Source: Urechis unicinctus
Lineage: Eukaryota; Annelida; Polychaeta; Xenopneusta; Urechidae
NCBI GenBank assembly: GCA_034190875.2
Contig: CM067356.1
Span: forward strand, 58,981,825-59,045,824
Direction: 5' to 3'
Length of the DNA: 64,000 nt
In this document: piece after piece, positions 1 through 12,724 of the stretch
Position numbering within the stretch: the stretch's first letter is position 1
Layout of the letters: each line of letters opens with the position of its first letter
The notes under the pieces: generated by a model
What the model saw: the letters and a program-made list of their open reading frames with translations, nothing else
Told to the model about the DNA's origin: nothing
Database searches by the model: none
Translations under genes and position numbers: made by a program

Positions 1-586
1 ATACAATCTTTATTGCTTTTTCTTTGGTATTTGCATGGATGCATGACACACAAAGGGAATTGATTTAAGCCGCCCTACAACACTTGTAACTTTTTTTTAC
101 TATAAGGCACTGCACCTGTGCGGCCTGTTTGGAACATAGAAGTTTTTATGCGGTTGTTATTCATATCGCATCGACTGTAATCGGCATTTTCATCGCTAGG
201 AAAACAAAATGGCGATTAATGAATATGACGAAACACCAGTTGAGATCAAGAATTGCAAAAGCGTTGGGTGAAAACGTCGATGAATAGGCTGCCTAGGATA
301 ATACCTAATATGTAGTCAGCGTCACTCAACGGTGCGTCACAATGATTACCCTGACTCATTGCAATGCAAATGAATATGAGGCAAGCCAAGCTGCACTGAA
401 TAAATGAGACCATCGACAAAGCTCGATAATATAAAACACCATCATTGTCTCTCGATCAGCTTTGAAAACATTGGTGCTGCACAAGCGAGAAAATATTCAG
501 GACTATGAATGCATAATGTAAAGCTAGACTTTCTTGGCTTTTCTTGCTTATGCACGCTATTCGTTATAGTACTGTTACTCACTGCC
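1..586. other. No recognisable feature
   Basis: AT-rich sequence with no open frame, repeat or signal that I could support. It ends where the minus-strand solo LTR begins. Confidence 0.5.
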
Positions 587-961
587 TGTAGTTGCTGGAG
601 TGGGGACTGATCAGAGGAAATTAACGCGAGTCCTGGAGTAGAGATGCTTATTTGGTTTATTAAATTTCAATAATGAAGCTCCCTGGAATCTCGCGGTCCG
701 AATCGTTTCTCTGACTAGATGAATCTCTCCGTGACTGACCCATCTGTGGACCTTATAAAGGGTCCCGCGATAGGCCAGGCTAAAACAATCCCCACGTGAC
801 ACGACGAGTCCACTTGGAGGGTGAACTCGCTTGCTGTGAGGATTGCTGAAATCAGGGTTACACCCCTCCCAAAGAGTGGTGTGATGTAACCCGGGCTCTC
901 GTGCTGATAATTAAAGGGGGAGGCTTTTTAAGAAGGTATGAGCCAAAATATTATTATAACA
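587..961 (-). mobile_element. Solo LTR, family B copy 1 (fossil)
   Basis: Read on the minus strand this segment starts TGTTATAATA and ends GCAACTACA, so it has TG...CA termini. It carries a TATA-like box (near 750-760) and an AATAAA signal (near 655-661) in the order U3-R-U5. A second, diverged copy lies at 12725-13197 with the same ends and signals. They share the GGACTCG and GTCCCCACTC segments before the 3' end. No internal region adjoins it and I see no clear target duplication, so it is called a solo LTR. Its divergence from copy 2 suggests an old family. The short frame inside it is not taken as a gene. Confidence 0.6.
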
Positions 962-1575
962 ATTAGCAGGAACCTCGAACATTGCTATATAATAGTGTGC
1001 GAGAGTGAGGGCAGACATCAAGTTCGGTGAACAACTATACACTTATAAGCTTGTTATACTACCAGTATCAGCATGCGATTTGCTTTTGTGATCGTTGGCA
1101 TTGTGTGCTGCTATCATGTGGATACAAGTTTTATTACACAAATCCATGCAAATGTCCAGTTTCAACTTACAAGTGTGTTACGCACTCTTCAAGAACTGAT
1201 TTATAGAATAAGCTCCGGCTGACGTCACCTGTACACAACACCAGTCTGGTGTTCAACGGGAATTTTGGAACGAAAGTATTTGGCAACATGTCGGGTAGGA
1301 ATAAAATGTACACCAGACATTATTGCGAATATGTCGGTTAGATTTCATATAGTCACGTCGATTCTTAGTTATAGTTTATATTTCTATAATCAGCATTTTT
1401 GAAGAGGTGAACATATGATTATGAATCACTCATCAGATATTCATGATAAACCGTCAATATTGCGTCATTTCATTAAAGGTTCCTTTTATGGTTGTATCAA
1501 TATTTGTTTCTATTACCTTACGATCACTGTGTATGTCTGGATTAACAGTACACATGCCGAGTGGAAACATGTCTG
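962..1575. other. No recognisable feature
   Basis: Unique-looking non-coding sequence between the solo LTR and the Gypsy insertion. The last five bases before the element, AGCTA (1576-1580), form the left target-site duplication. Confidence 0.45.
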
Positions 1576-1580
1576 AGCTA

Positions 1581-1704
1581 TGTCATAACAAGCGTGACAC
1601 CATCTTGGCGGAAGTAGGAAGCCTTTATTGATCATGCGCTCTCATAGCATACGGGGTACGTTCAACAAGTAGCTTCAACAAGTAGCATTCATGATCCCAT
1701 GACA
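1581..1704 (-). repeat. 3' LTR of Gypsy copy A
   Basis: 124 bp with perfect inverted TGTCAT...ATGACA termini. On the minus strand it contains AATAAA followed by GCTTCCTAC. It is nearly identical to 6074-6203, differing by one short indel and one or two bases. Confidence 0.93.
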
Positions 1705-1721
1705 TCTCCCCCCTTTTTTAA
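1705..1721 (-). other. Polypurine tract of Gypsy copy A
   Basis: Directly inside the 3' LTR the minus strand reads AAAAAAGGGGGGAGA, a classic polypurine tract that primes plus-strand DNA synthesis in LTR elements. Its place confirms the minus orientation. Confidence 0.85.
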
Positions 1722-1851
1722 AGTTTACCAAACTAATGACAAAAATTTACAAAAGAAACATTTACCAATCAAATGCCATACAGTACAGGTTACCGTAAAA
1801 TCAACCAAGTCATCAGTTCAGCAAATCAAACAAACCATCAACAGCTTAAAC

Positions 1852-1854
<3 letters not shown>

Positions 1855-1913
<59 letters not shown>
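1855..1913. repeat. (TA)n microsatellite
   Basis: About 29 uninterrupted TA units inside the 3' untranslated part of Gypsy copy A, so the array grew after or was carried by the insertion. Overlapping Ile-Tyr open frames are artefacts of the repeat. Confidence 0.97.
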
Positions 1914-1914
<1 letters not shown>

Positions 1915-2055
1915 CAAAGCAAGGTGTGAAAACAACTTTAGAGCACATTATGGTCCAAAATACTGCCAAAAATTCACAACTTTCACTTTGAAATGGTCAA
2001 ATGAGGGTAGACTACCTCACTGACTGGAAATGAATGGGCATTATTATGGCCCAGT

Positions 2056-5000
2056 TTACAGGTTCAACCTTGCGACAGGTTTAGCCATTCTGCCAGACCG
2101 GGTGGTCTGAGCATCACCGGCCGAACGCTCTGGTGTTGCAGTCGGTGCAACATTTGTAGGCGCGGCCATCGCCGGCGCAACGAGGCCAGACGAATGGTCC
2201 TTTGCAGGGCTCGCACTCGAAACAGTCTCTCCAGGGTTGGGTACGAGCTGAAGGTGACGCCTGTTCCTGCGGAACGTCTTTCCCTCTCCTGTCTGCACAA
2301 CGACTGATCTCGGGGTCTCACTCGCTTGCACAACCGTGGCGCTAGAGTCCCAGTGTTTATTCTGATCGGTCTTGATCAGTACATGTTGTCCGGGTGACAA
2401 CTCAGGCAATGGTCGGGCATTGTGGTGCTGATCATGGTCGCGCTTGTAGGTCGTCTTTGCGTATTTATCATTCATGCGCACAACACCTGAAACAGGCCAA
2501 TCAGGCTGTAGATTCCTACCTAGCACGGGCAAGGGGGTGCAGATTTGTCTCCCCATGAGCAACTGCGCGGGGCTAAAACCTGTAGCCGCAATCGGAGTAG
2601 CGCGATAAATCATCAGGGCAAGGAATGGGTCGTCTTACCGAAGAATGGTTTTCGCCGTTTGTACGGCTCTCTCAGCCTCGCCATTCGACTGCGAGTAGTA
2701 GGGGCTGGACGTCACGTGATGGAACCCATACTGCGCTGCGAATGTGAGGAACTCATGCGAGGCGAACTGGGGTCCGTTATCACTGACGAGAACCTCGGGT
2801 ATGCCCCAGCGGGCAAACAATCCTTTCAGGGCTAACACAACATGAAGCGCTGTCGCTTTCACAAGTTTCTTGATCTCGAAATAGCGTGAATAATAGTCCA
2901 CTACCACTAGGTATGTCGAACCTTTGAGTTCACACAAATCAGCGCCCAAGCGCTGCCACGGCCTATCGGGTAGAGGTGTAGGCATGAGCGACTCCTTGTT
3001 CTGCGCTTTGCGGTACTGTGCACAGTGGCTACAAGATTCTACCAAGGATTTGATCTGTTGGCTGATCCCAATCCAAAACACAGTGGCTCTTGCACGCTCC
3101 TCGCACTTGTTCACACCTTGATGCCCATCATGAATCCTGTTCAGTATGTCCTGCTGTAGACTTCGCGGGATGTATATCCTGTCATCATACAAGAGTAGGC
3201 GCTCAGACACGGACAGGTGGCTCCTTATCTCATAATACTTTCGGAGATACGTCGGCACGTCCTTGATGTACTCGGGCCAACCAGACATTGTGTAGTCAAT
3301 CACGGACTGCATTTCCGGATCACGGTCGGTTGCGGCTCTCACGTCATTCAGCTTTGTAGCTGAGAATGCGTACGTCTTGACGGACTCCACATATGCCACC
3401 ACCTCCTCAGCGCACATTTTCTCCACATCTGTGCTTGGCAAGGGGCTCCTGGAGAGTGTATCCGCAACTACCAAGGATTTCCCCGGCACGTGCTCAACCA
3501 AAGGGTTAAACCTCATGAGCCGCATGAGCAACCTCTGGCACCTGACTGGAACTTGCGCGATATCCTTGCTCATCATGAGCGGCACTAGAGGCTTATGGTC
3601 CGTCAGAAGTCGAAATGACGGCAAACCACTGAGGTACTGCTGGAACCTCTCACAGGCCCAGACGGCGGCCAGGCATTCCTTCTCAATTTGCGCATATCTA
3701 GTCTCTGCTTCAGTCATTGTACGTGATGCGAACGCAATGGGCTTCAGTTCTCCACCCAGCTGTTCCTGCATAATTGACGCCCCCAGCCCGTAGTTGCTGG
3801 CGTCCGCTGACACAACCACCGGTTTCCGCGGGTCGAAGTACGCCAGACCCGACGCACTCGTGATCAGGTCCTTCGCTTTCTGAAAAGCATCCTGCTGCTC
3901 ACTACCCCAGTACCACGCGGTATCCTGCCGCAACAAATCACTCAGAGGACGCAACACGGTGGCAAGATCCTTGGCAAAACGGCCAAGATGATTAATCATG
4001 CCCAGGCACCTCCTCAGTCCTGGGATATCGGTCGGTGCCTCCAGGTCTGCAATCGCTGCGATCTTATCCACAGAGGGTTTCACCCCACTGGCATCCACAT
4101 GGTGTCCCAAGAATGTCAGGCTCGACTGACTGAACTTGCACTTGCTGGCGTTCAGTTTGAGGCCAGATCCTCGGTCGCTCGTCGTGCTGCGCCTTGGTCG
4201 CCCCATGAACCAGAATGTCGTCCATGTACAAGACTATTCCCTCGTGATCAGCGAGCAGATCGGCCATGATTCGCTGGAAAATCTCGGGCGCCGAAGAAAT
4301 TCCAAAGGGGAGCCGGCGGAAACAATACCGCCCGAACGGAGTGATGAATGTAGTGAGTTTCGCGCTTTCCTCATCCAGAGGTATGGCCCAAAATCCACTG
4401 GCACAATCAAGTGATGTGAATACACTAGCCCCGGCTAGCTTGGGCAAGAGGTCATCCAGAGTGGGAAGGACGTACCTCTCTCGCAACACCGCCTGATTCA
4501 GCCGCTTTAGGTCGACACATATGCGAACATCGCCGTTCCGCTTCGTAACAGGAACCATCGGACTGCACCATTCGGTCGGCTCCATGACCCTCGTTATCAC
4601 CTCCAACGACTCCATTCGCTGTAGCTCAACTTGAACCTTTCCCTCTAATGGTACCGGCACCCTACGCGGAGTCACAAGGCTGTACGGCGTTGCGTCAGGT
4701 CGCAGCTTGATCTGCACCGGTTGAACTTTCATCAGGCCCACGTCACCGTACACGGAGGGGTTAACTGCCTCACCAACATCAAACTTCACGAGTCCCATTG
4801 TGAGGGACGCACGTCTGCTGAGCAGATTGTTAGTTGCATCTGGACACACGTAAAAGTTCATCTTGTACACCGTTCGCTTGTATGGCACCTTCGCCAGAAA
4901 TGTCCAATGCAGGGAAGATTGGCGCCAACACTGTTCAACCCCATGCCACACGGGGCCAAGGGTGGTGGGTCTTTCATCCCCCGATACGCTCTCTCACTTA

Positions 5001-5960
5001 TAACGGTGACATCCGCGCCAGTATCTACCTTGAACCGCATCGATTTGTCACACAAGACCAACGTCACCTCTAACGGTATATCCACGGCATCCGCGTGAGA
5101 AACTGCGCCGATGTATGCCTCTGAAGGGTCGGGAACAGTAATCTCCCGCAACCCCGGTGATGCGCCTGCTAAACTCCCAATCATGCCACCGGAAGCTTTA
5201 CCGGTCGACTTACAGCACTTCGCGTAATGTCCTTTCCGCTTGCAGCGTCTGCACTGAGCCCCTCGCGCCGGACATTGAGCTTTATCCATCACATGCTCAC
5301 GATCGCAAAATTTGCACCGCTGCACTTGAGCCGCTCGAGTATCTGTTGGAGTCTTGACGTGCTGGCCCCCTCGACCGCGCCGGCCCTGATTCCTCGAACT
5401 CCCCCGATTAACTTCATCCAGTGCCGCACCACTGGGCAGCTGCTCCGTGAGCTGCTGCTTCACACTCTCAGCCTGTCGTGCCGTAGCGATAGCATCTGAC
5501 AGCTGCAGGTCCTCCTTCAACTGTAAATCTTTTGACACTCCCCTGTCACGCAGACCCACAACAAGGCGGTCCCTAATCTGTTCATCACGTTTATCTTGGA
5601 AGTTACAATGGGCTGATAGCTCATATAAGCAGCGTATGAATGTCTCAACTGACTCGCTGGGCTGTTGGTTTCTCTGGTAGAACAAGGCTCGCTGGTGAAT
5701 AATGTTTCTTTTGGGAACAAAATGGCTGTCGAAGCACCCTAGCACGTGTTCTACATCTTTCTTTTGGCGTCGGTGAGGGTAAATGATTTGAAAATCGTCT
5801 CGGCCTGCTCACCCATAACGTATACGAGGGTTGCCTGTACATCGCCCTCTTCTGCTCCTAACTTGGCGGCCACGCTGTAGCGGACGAACCTCTCACGCCA
5901 CGCTGTCCACTCTGTCGGCCTGCTGAAGTCAAATTCCTGTGGCGGCTTGAACTTAGCCAT
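2056..5960 (-). pseudogene. gag-pol region of Gypsy copy A (fossil)
   Basis: The start codon (MAKFKPPQEF) is at 5960. Gag spans about the first 200 codons and is followed by two zinc knuckles, protease, reverse transcriptase, RNase H (DASNYGLG), the integrase HHCC finger, the integrase core (DNGPQF and the downstream E) and a C-terminal integrase tail that ends at 2056. All domains of a Ty3/Gypsy polyprotein are present in the family order. The region is not open throughout (about four breaks). Copy B has the same gag-to-RT part in one frame, so the family appears to use a single gag-pol frame. Short frames on the opposite strand are shadows. Confidence 0.92.
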
Positions 5961-6073
5961 GTCTCTAACTGTGCCCGAAACTTACTACACAAATTATTCC
6001 AACATTGGCACCACCACAGTATGACAAATACTCACTCAACAGTTCATATTTCACGTTTTTACCGCTGCCATCA

Positions 6074-6203
6074 TGTCATAACAAGCGTGACACCATCTTG
6101 GCGGAAGTAGGAAGCCTTTATTGATCATGCGCACAAACGCTCATAGCATACGGGGTACGTTCAACAAGTAGCTTCAACAAGTAGCGTTCATGATCCCATG
6201 ACA
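6074..6203 (-). repeat. 5' LTR of Gypsy copy A
   Basis: 130 bp with TGTCAT...ATGACA ends and an internal AATAAA on the minus strand. Just inside it (minus strand, about 6060-6073) the text TGGCAGCGGTAAAA is a possible tRNA primer-binding site; the tRNA was not identified. The right-hand AGCTA of the target duplication follows at 6204. Confidence 0.92.
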
Positions 6204-7046
6204 AGCTAGACACGGAGGAATCTTCGTACATCCTGTCACGTGGTACCTTGCTTGTGACCTCTGTCCTTTGCACGGTCACGGTTTCCAGTGAGCATCTATC
6301 GTTAGCGCTGATGAACAGAACTAGCTACGATCCTGGCTTCAACCGCTAGATCAACGGGTAAGTCTTAACCTGAAACACGAAGCATGTCAATGGAAGAGAA
6401 ACATGACAACCGCCAGCACAGTAACCCTGTAACAGCTCGTCAATAACAAGGAAGGCAGATATTTCTTCCTGCTTCCGCTTTCTGCGTCAGCGTTATACAT
6501 ACGGGGAGGCTGTCTGCGCGGTGTCGTTACCATTAACAACAATTAATGTTTGCATTCAGAAGAAGGTGAGAAGAACTACCTAAAACCCCAATGACCAAAA
6601 TGATGATACCATTTGATTGTAGGTATGTTTAATGATTTGGATCAATGTAGGTGAGAATAACAGATCTCATACGTTCATCATTAACGCCTGTTGATTGCTT
6701 CTAGTATTGCGACTTGCCATCATAAACCACCCATATAGCACAACGCCAGCGGCCCGTTGGTGGCTATCGTCGGTAGTTCCCAGCTGACGGTCCACCGGCG
6801 ACCCAACGGTGGCTCGTCTCCGGCTGGATGTCTGCCATCGTGCCATCTAGCTGCATCTTTGCAAATTAGTAACGACCTTAACCTTAGTTCAGTCGCTGAA
6901 CGTTGGCGGGTATTTGGAAATTCGTCAAAATCGCTCAGTGTTCATCACTTCTACTGTGTTAGGTGAGTTGCAGTACTTTTATCCATTTGAAATACGTATT
7001 AAGATAATACATGGGATATGAAAACATCTAGTATTAATCGCATTTC
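6204..7046. repeat. Host flank carried in the tandem units
   Basis: 843 bp of non-Gypsy DNA, repeated at about 9166-10009, with its distal part again at about 10979-11580. It has no convincing gene. From 6730 it carries CCCATATAGCACAACGC, the left end of the candidate TIR element also seen at 9693 and 11264. The repeated 69-codon frames inside it (6757, 9720 and 11291) are not taken as genes. Confidence 0.85.
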
Positions 7047-8922
7047 ACTGGCATCCACATGGTGTCCCAAGAATGTCAGGCTCGACTGACTGAACTTGCA
7101 CTTGCTGGCGTTCAGTTTGAGGCCAGATCCTCGGTCGCTCGTCGTGCTGCGCCTTGGTCGCCCCATGAACCAGAATGTCGTCCATGTACAAGACTATTCC
7201 CTCGTGATCAGCGAGCAGATCGGCCATGATTCGCTGGAAAATCTCGGGCGCCGAAGAAATTCCAAAGGGGAGCCGGCGGAAACAATACCGCCCGAACGGA
7301 GTGATGAATGTAGTGAGTTTCGCGCTTTCCTCATCCAGAGGTATGGCCCAAAATCCACTGGCACAATCAAGTGATGTGAATACACTAGCCCCGGCTAGCT
7401 TGGGCAAGAGGTCATCCAGAGTGGGAAGGACGTACCTCTCTCGCAACACCGCCTGATTCAGCCGCTTTAGGTCGACACATATGCGAACATCGCCGTTCCG
7501 CTTCGTAACAGGAACCATCGGACTGCACCATTCGGTCGGCTCCATGACCCTCGTTATCACCTCCAACGACTCCATTCGCTGTAGCTCAACTTGAACCTTT
7601 CCCTCTAATGGTACCGGCACCCTACGCGGAGTCACAAGGCTGTACGGCGTTGCGTCAGGTCGCAGCTTGATCTGCACCGGTTGAACTTTCATCAGGCCCA
7701 CGTCACCGTACACGGAGGGGTTAACTGCCTCACCAACATCAAACTTCACGAGTCCCATTGTGAGGGACGCACGTCTGCTGAGCAGATTGTTAGTTGCATC
7801 TGGACACACGTAAAAGTTCATCTTGTACACCGTTCGCTTGTATGGCACCTTCGCCAGAAATGTTCCAATGCAGGGAAGATTGGCGCCAACACTGTTCAAC
7901 CCCATGCCACACGGGGCCAAGGGTGGTGGGTCTTTCATCCCCCGATACGCTCTCTCACTTATAACGGTGACATCCGCGCCAGTATCTACCTTGAACCGCA
8001 TCGATTTGTCACACAAGACCAACGTCACCTCTAACGGTATATCCACGGCATCCGCGTGAGAAACTGCGCCGATGTATGCCTCTGAAGGGTCGGGAACAGT
8101 AATCTCCCGCAACCCCGGTGATGCGCCTGCTAAACTCCCAATCATGCCACCGGAAGCTTTACCGGTCGACTTACAGCACTTCGCGTAATGTCCTTTCCGC
8201 TTGCAGCGTCTGCACTGAGCCCCTCGCGCCGGACATTGAGCTTTATCCATCACATGCTCACGATCGCAAAATTTGCACCGCTGCACTTGAGCCGCTCGAG
8301 TATCTGTTGGAGTCTTGACGTGCTGGCCCCCTCGACCGCGCCGGCCCTGATTCCTCGAACTCCCCCGATTAACTTCATCCAGTGCCGCACCACTGGGCAG
8401 CTGCTCCGTGAGCTGCTGCTTCACACTCTCAGCCTGTCGTGCCGTAGCGATAGCATCTGACAGCTGCAGGTCCTCCTTCAACTGTAAATCTTTTGACACT
8501 CCCCTGTCACGCAGACCCACAACAAGGCGGTCCCTAATCTGTTCATCACGTTTATCTTGGAAGTTACAATGGGCTGATAGCTCATATAAGCAGCGTATGA
8601 ATGTCTCAACTGACTCGCTGGGCTGTTGGTTTCTCTGGTAGAACAAGGCTCGCTGGTGAATAATGTTTCTTTTGGGAACAAAATGGCTGTCGAAGCACCC
8701 TAGCACGTGTTCTACATCTTTCTTTTGGGCGTCGGTGAGGGTAAATGATTTGAAAATCGTCTCGGCCTGCTCACCCATAACGTATACGAGGGTTGCCTGT
8801 ACATCGCCCTCTTCTGCTCCTAACTTGGCGGCCACGCTGTAGCGGACGAACCTCTCACGCCACGCTGTCCACTCTGTCGGCCTGCTGAAGTCAAATTCCT
8901 GTGGCGGCTTGAACTTAGCCAT
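7045..8922 (-). CDS. Gypsy gag-protease-RT open frame, truncated (fossil)
   Basis: A 625-codon frame starting MAKFKPPQEF. Gag occupies about residues 1-200. Two zinc knuckles lie at about 216-250 (CKFC, then CRRC with GHYAKC). The protease DTGA is at about 313-316, and reverse transcriptase ends near the polymerase motif YMDD at about 579-582. The frame looks whole as far as it goes, but the element is incomplete. It is part of a tandem unit and has no 3' LTR, RNase H or integrase. It should not be annotated as a host gene. Confidence 0.9.
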   Translation of the reverse strand: MAKFKPPQEFDFSRPTEWTAWRERFVRYSVAAKLGAEEGDVQATLVYVMGEQAETIFKSFTLTDAQKKDVEHVLGCFDSHFVPKRNIIHQRALFYQRNQQPSESVETFIRCLYELSAHCNFQDKRDEQIRDRLVVGLRDRGVSKDLQLKEDLQLSDAIATARQAESVKQQLTEQLPSGAALDEVNRGSSRNQGRRGRGGQHVKTPTDTRAAQVQRCKFCDREHVMDKAQCPARGAQCRRCKRKGHYAKCCKSTGKASGGMIGSLAGASPGLREITVPDPSEAYIGAVSHADAVDIPLEVTLVLCDKSMRFKVDTGADVTVISERAYRGMKDPPPLAPCGMGLNSVGANLPCIGTFLAKVPYKRTVYKMNFYVCPDATNNLLSRRASLTMGLVKFDVGEAVNPSVYGDVGLMKVQPVQIKLRPDATPYSLVTPRRVPVPLEGKVQVELQRMESLEVITRVMEPTEWCSPMVPVTKRNGDVRICVDLKRLNQAVLRERYVLPTLDDLLPKLAGASVFTSLDCASGFWAIPLDEESAKLTTFITPFGRYCFRRLPFGISSAPEIFQRIMADLLADHEGIVLYMDDILVHGATKAQHDERPRIWPQTERQQVQVQSVEPDILGTPCGCQ

Positions 8923-9165
8923 GTCTCTAACTGTGCCCGAAACTTACTACACAAATTATTCCAACATTGGCACCACCACAGTATGACAAATACTCACTCA
9001 ACAGTTCATATTTCACGTTTTTACCGCTGCCATCATGTCATAACAAGCGTGACACCATCTTGGCGGAAGTAGGAAGCCTTTATTGATCATGCGCACAAAC
9101 GCTCATAGCATACGGGGTACGTTCAACAAGTAGCTTCAACAAGTAGCGTTCATGATCCCATGACA
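7047..9165 (-). mobile_element. Gypsy copy B, 5' half only (fossil)
   Basis: This is the second tandem unit's portion of the element: 5' LTR (9036-9165), leader, gag, protease and reverse transcriptase. RNase H, integrase and the 3' LTR are absent because the unit boundary falls in RT. The flank after the LTR begins AGCTAGACAC exactly as after copy A. This shows that it arose by duplication of the locus and not by a new insertion. Confidence 0.92.
9036..9165 (-). repeat. 5' LTR of Gypsy copy B
   Basis: A 130-bp copy of the LTR at 6074-6203, with the same TGTCAT...ATGACA ends and the same right flank (AGCTA). It belongs to the second tandem unit. Confidence 0.92.
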
Positions 9166-10009
9166 AGCTAGACACGGAGGAATCTTCGTACATCCTGTCA
9201 CGTGGTACCTTGCTTGTGACCTCTGTCCTTTGCACGGTCACGGTTTCCAGTGAGCATCTATCGTTAGCGCTGATGAACAGAACTAGCTACGATCCTGGCT
9301 TCAACCGCTAGATCAACGGGTAAGTCTTAACCTGAAACACGAAGCATGTCAATGGAAGAGAAACATGACAACCGCCAGCACAGTAACCCTGTAACAGCTC
9401 GTCAATAACAAGGAAGGCAGATATTTCTTCCTGCTTCCGCTTTTCTGCGTCAGCGTTATACATACGGGGAGGCTGTCTGCGCGGTGTCGTTACCATTAAC
9501 AACAATTAATGTTTGCATTCAGAAGAAGGTGAGAAGAACTACCTAAAACCCCAATGACCAAAATGATGATACCATTTGATTGTAGGTATGTTTAATGATT
9601 TGGATCAATGTAGGTGAGAATAACAGATCTCATACGTTCATCATTAACGCCTGTTGATTGCTTCTAGTATTGCGACTTGCCATCATAAACCACCCATATA
9701 GCACAACGCCAGCGGCCCGTTGGTGGCTATCGTCGGTAGTTCCCAGCTGACGGTCCACCGGCGACCCAACGGTGGCTCGTCTCCGGCTGGATGTCTGCCA
9801 TCGTGCCATCTAGCTGCATCTTTGCAAATTAGTAACGACCTTAACCTTAGTTCAGTCGCTGAACGTTGGCGGGTATTTGGAAATTCGTCAAAATCGCTCA
9901 GTGTTCATCACTTCTACTGTGTTAGGTGAGTTGCAGTACTTTTATCCATTTGAAATACGTATTAAGATAATACATGGGATATGAAAACATCTAGTATTAA
10001 TCGCATTTC

Positions 10010-10978
10010 ACTGGCATCCACATGGTGTCCCAAGAATGTCAGGCTCGACTGACTGAACTTGCACTTGCTGGCGTTCAGTTTGAGGCCAGATCCTCGGTCG
10101 CTCGTCGTGCTGCGCCTTGGTCGCCCCATGAACCAGAATGTCGTCCATGTACAAGACTATTCCCTCGTGATCAGCGAGCAGATCGGCCATGATTCGCTGG
10201 AAAAATCTCGGGCGCCGAAGAAATTCCAAAGGGGAGCCGGCGGAAACAATACCGCCCGAACGGAGTGATGAATGTAGTGAGTTTTCGCGCTTTCCTCATC
10301 CAGAGGTATGGCCCAAAATCCACTGGCACAATCAAGTGATGTGAATACACTAGCCCCGGCTAGCTTGGGCAAGAGGTCATCCAGAGTGGGAAGGACGTAC
10401 CTCTCTCGCAACACCGCCTGATTCAGCCGCTTTAGGTCGACACATATGCGAACATCGCCGTTCCGCTTCGTAACAGGAACCATCGGACTGCACCATTCGG
10501 TCGGCTCCATGACCCTCGTTATCACCTCCAACGACTCCATTCGCTGTAGCTCAACTTGAACCTTTCCCTCTAATGGTACCGGCACCCTACGCCGAGTCAC
10601 AAGGCTGTACGGCGTTGCGTCAGGTCGCAGCTTGATCTGCACCGGTTTGAACTTTCATCAGGCCCACGTCACCGTACACGGAGGGGTTAACTGCCTCACC
10701 AACATCAAACTTCACGAGTCCCATTGTGAGGGACGCACGTCTGCTGAGCAGATTGTTAGTTGCATCTGGACACACGTAAAAGTTCATCTTGTACACCGTT
10801 CGCTTGTATGGCACCTTCGCCAGAAATGTTCCAATGCAGGGAAGATTGGCGCCAACACTGTTCAACCCCATGCCACACGGGGCCAAGGGTGGTGGGTCTT
10901 TCATCCCCCGATACGCTCTCTCACTTATAACGGTGACATCCGCGCCAGTATCTACCTTGAACCGCATCGATTTGTCAA
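10010..10978 (-). mobile_element. Gypsy copy C, RT-protease fragment (fossil)
   Basis: This third tandem unit keeps RT and protease sequence in the same order and orientation as copies A and B. It then passes straight into the distal flank (from about 10979), so it lacks the gag part, leader and LTR. It is broken, with open pieces in more than one frame. Near identity to copies A and B indicates the same recent event. Confidence 0.9.
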
Positions 10979-11263
10979 TAACAAGGAAGGCAGATATTTC
11001 TTCCTGCTTCCGCTTTCTGCGTCAGCGTTATACATACGGGGAGGCTGTCTGCGCGGTGTCGTTACCATTAACAACAATTAATGTTTGCATTCAGAAGAAG
11101 GTGAGAAGAACTACCTAAAACCCAATGACCAAAATGATGATACCATTTGATTGTAGGTATGTTTAATGATTTGGATCAATGTAGGTGAGAATAACAGATC
11201 TCATACGTTCATCATTAACGCCTGTTGATTGCTTCTAGTATTGCGACTTGCCATCATAAACCA

Positions 11264-12312
<1,049 letters not shown>

Positions 12313-12724
12313 CATATTCCCTACTGATCTTATTAACAAGTGCAGATGGCTTCTATAGTTGTGGAGAACGAACCTTACCTTGCATCATATATAGTTAACA
12401 TTAGACACTGTTAGAGGATCAACCAGAACGAAATACTCGACTAAATCATCGATCCGGTGACATACATTAAAGCATGGATACTACGTCAAGCGAAGTCATT
12501 ACCAACCACTCTATTTGAAGCTTTCCTAGCAGTCAAAACGCAGCTATTGATGAATTACGATTGATAATCCTAGCTAGCAAATCCAGCGTTACAATGGGCT
12601 AGCAACGTAATATTAGCTTTAACCTTGCTTGTTTACTGCTGCATGTCTTATAACTATATTTCCTCTTATAGCTATACTTCTTTGTTATTTATATTTCTGC
12701 GCACTCCTTCGTATATAAGAATAT

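Larger units (their letters stand above)
1581..6203 (-). mobile_element. Ty3/Gypsy LTR retrotransposon, copy A (fossil, full length, broken)
   Basis: A 4.6 kb element read right to left. Both LTRs are present (1581-1704 and 6074-6203), and the flanking AGCTA repeats (1576-1580 and 6204-6208) are a 5-bp target duplication. Order on the minus strand: 5' LTR, short leader, gag with two CCHC-type zinc knuckles, protease (DTGA), reverse transcriptase (YMDD), RNase H, integrase (HHCC and D,D,E residues), 3' UTR with an AT microsatellite, polypurine tract, 3' LTR. There is no envelope gene. The small size, short LTRs and gag type fit the Mag/SURL side of Ty3/Gypsy (inference). The LTRs differ at one or two bases plus one short indel, so the insertion is young. 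The coding region is spread over several frames, about four breaks. Part of it is repeated downstream. Confidence 0.93.

Noticed and set aside
1699-1991. Ile-Tyr frames over the AT microsatellites (also at 11757, 51375 and 59357)
   Set aside because: Pure repeat artefacts on both strands.
6757-6966. 69-codon frame repeated at 9720 and 11291 as a conserved small gene
   Set aside because: The repetition comes from the recent tandem triplication, and the sequence is the subterminal part of a candidate TIR element.
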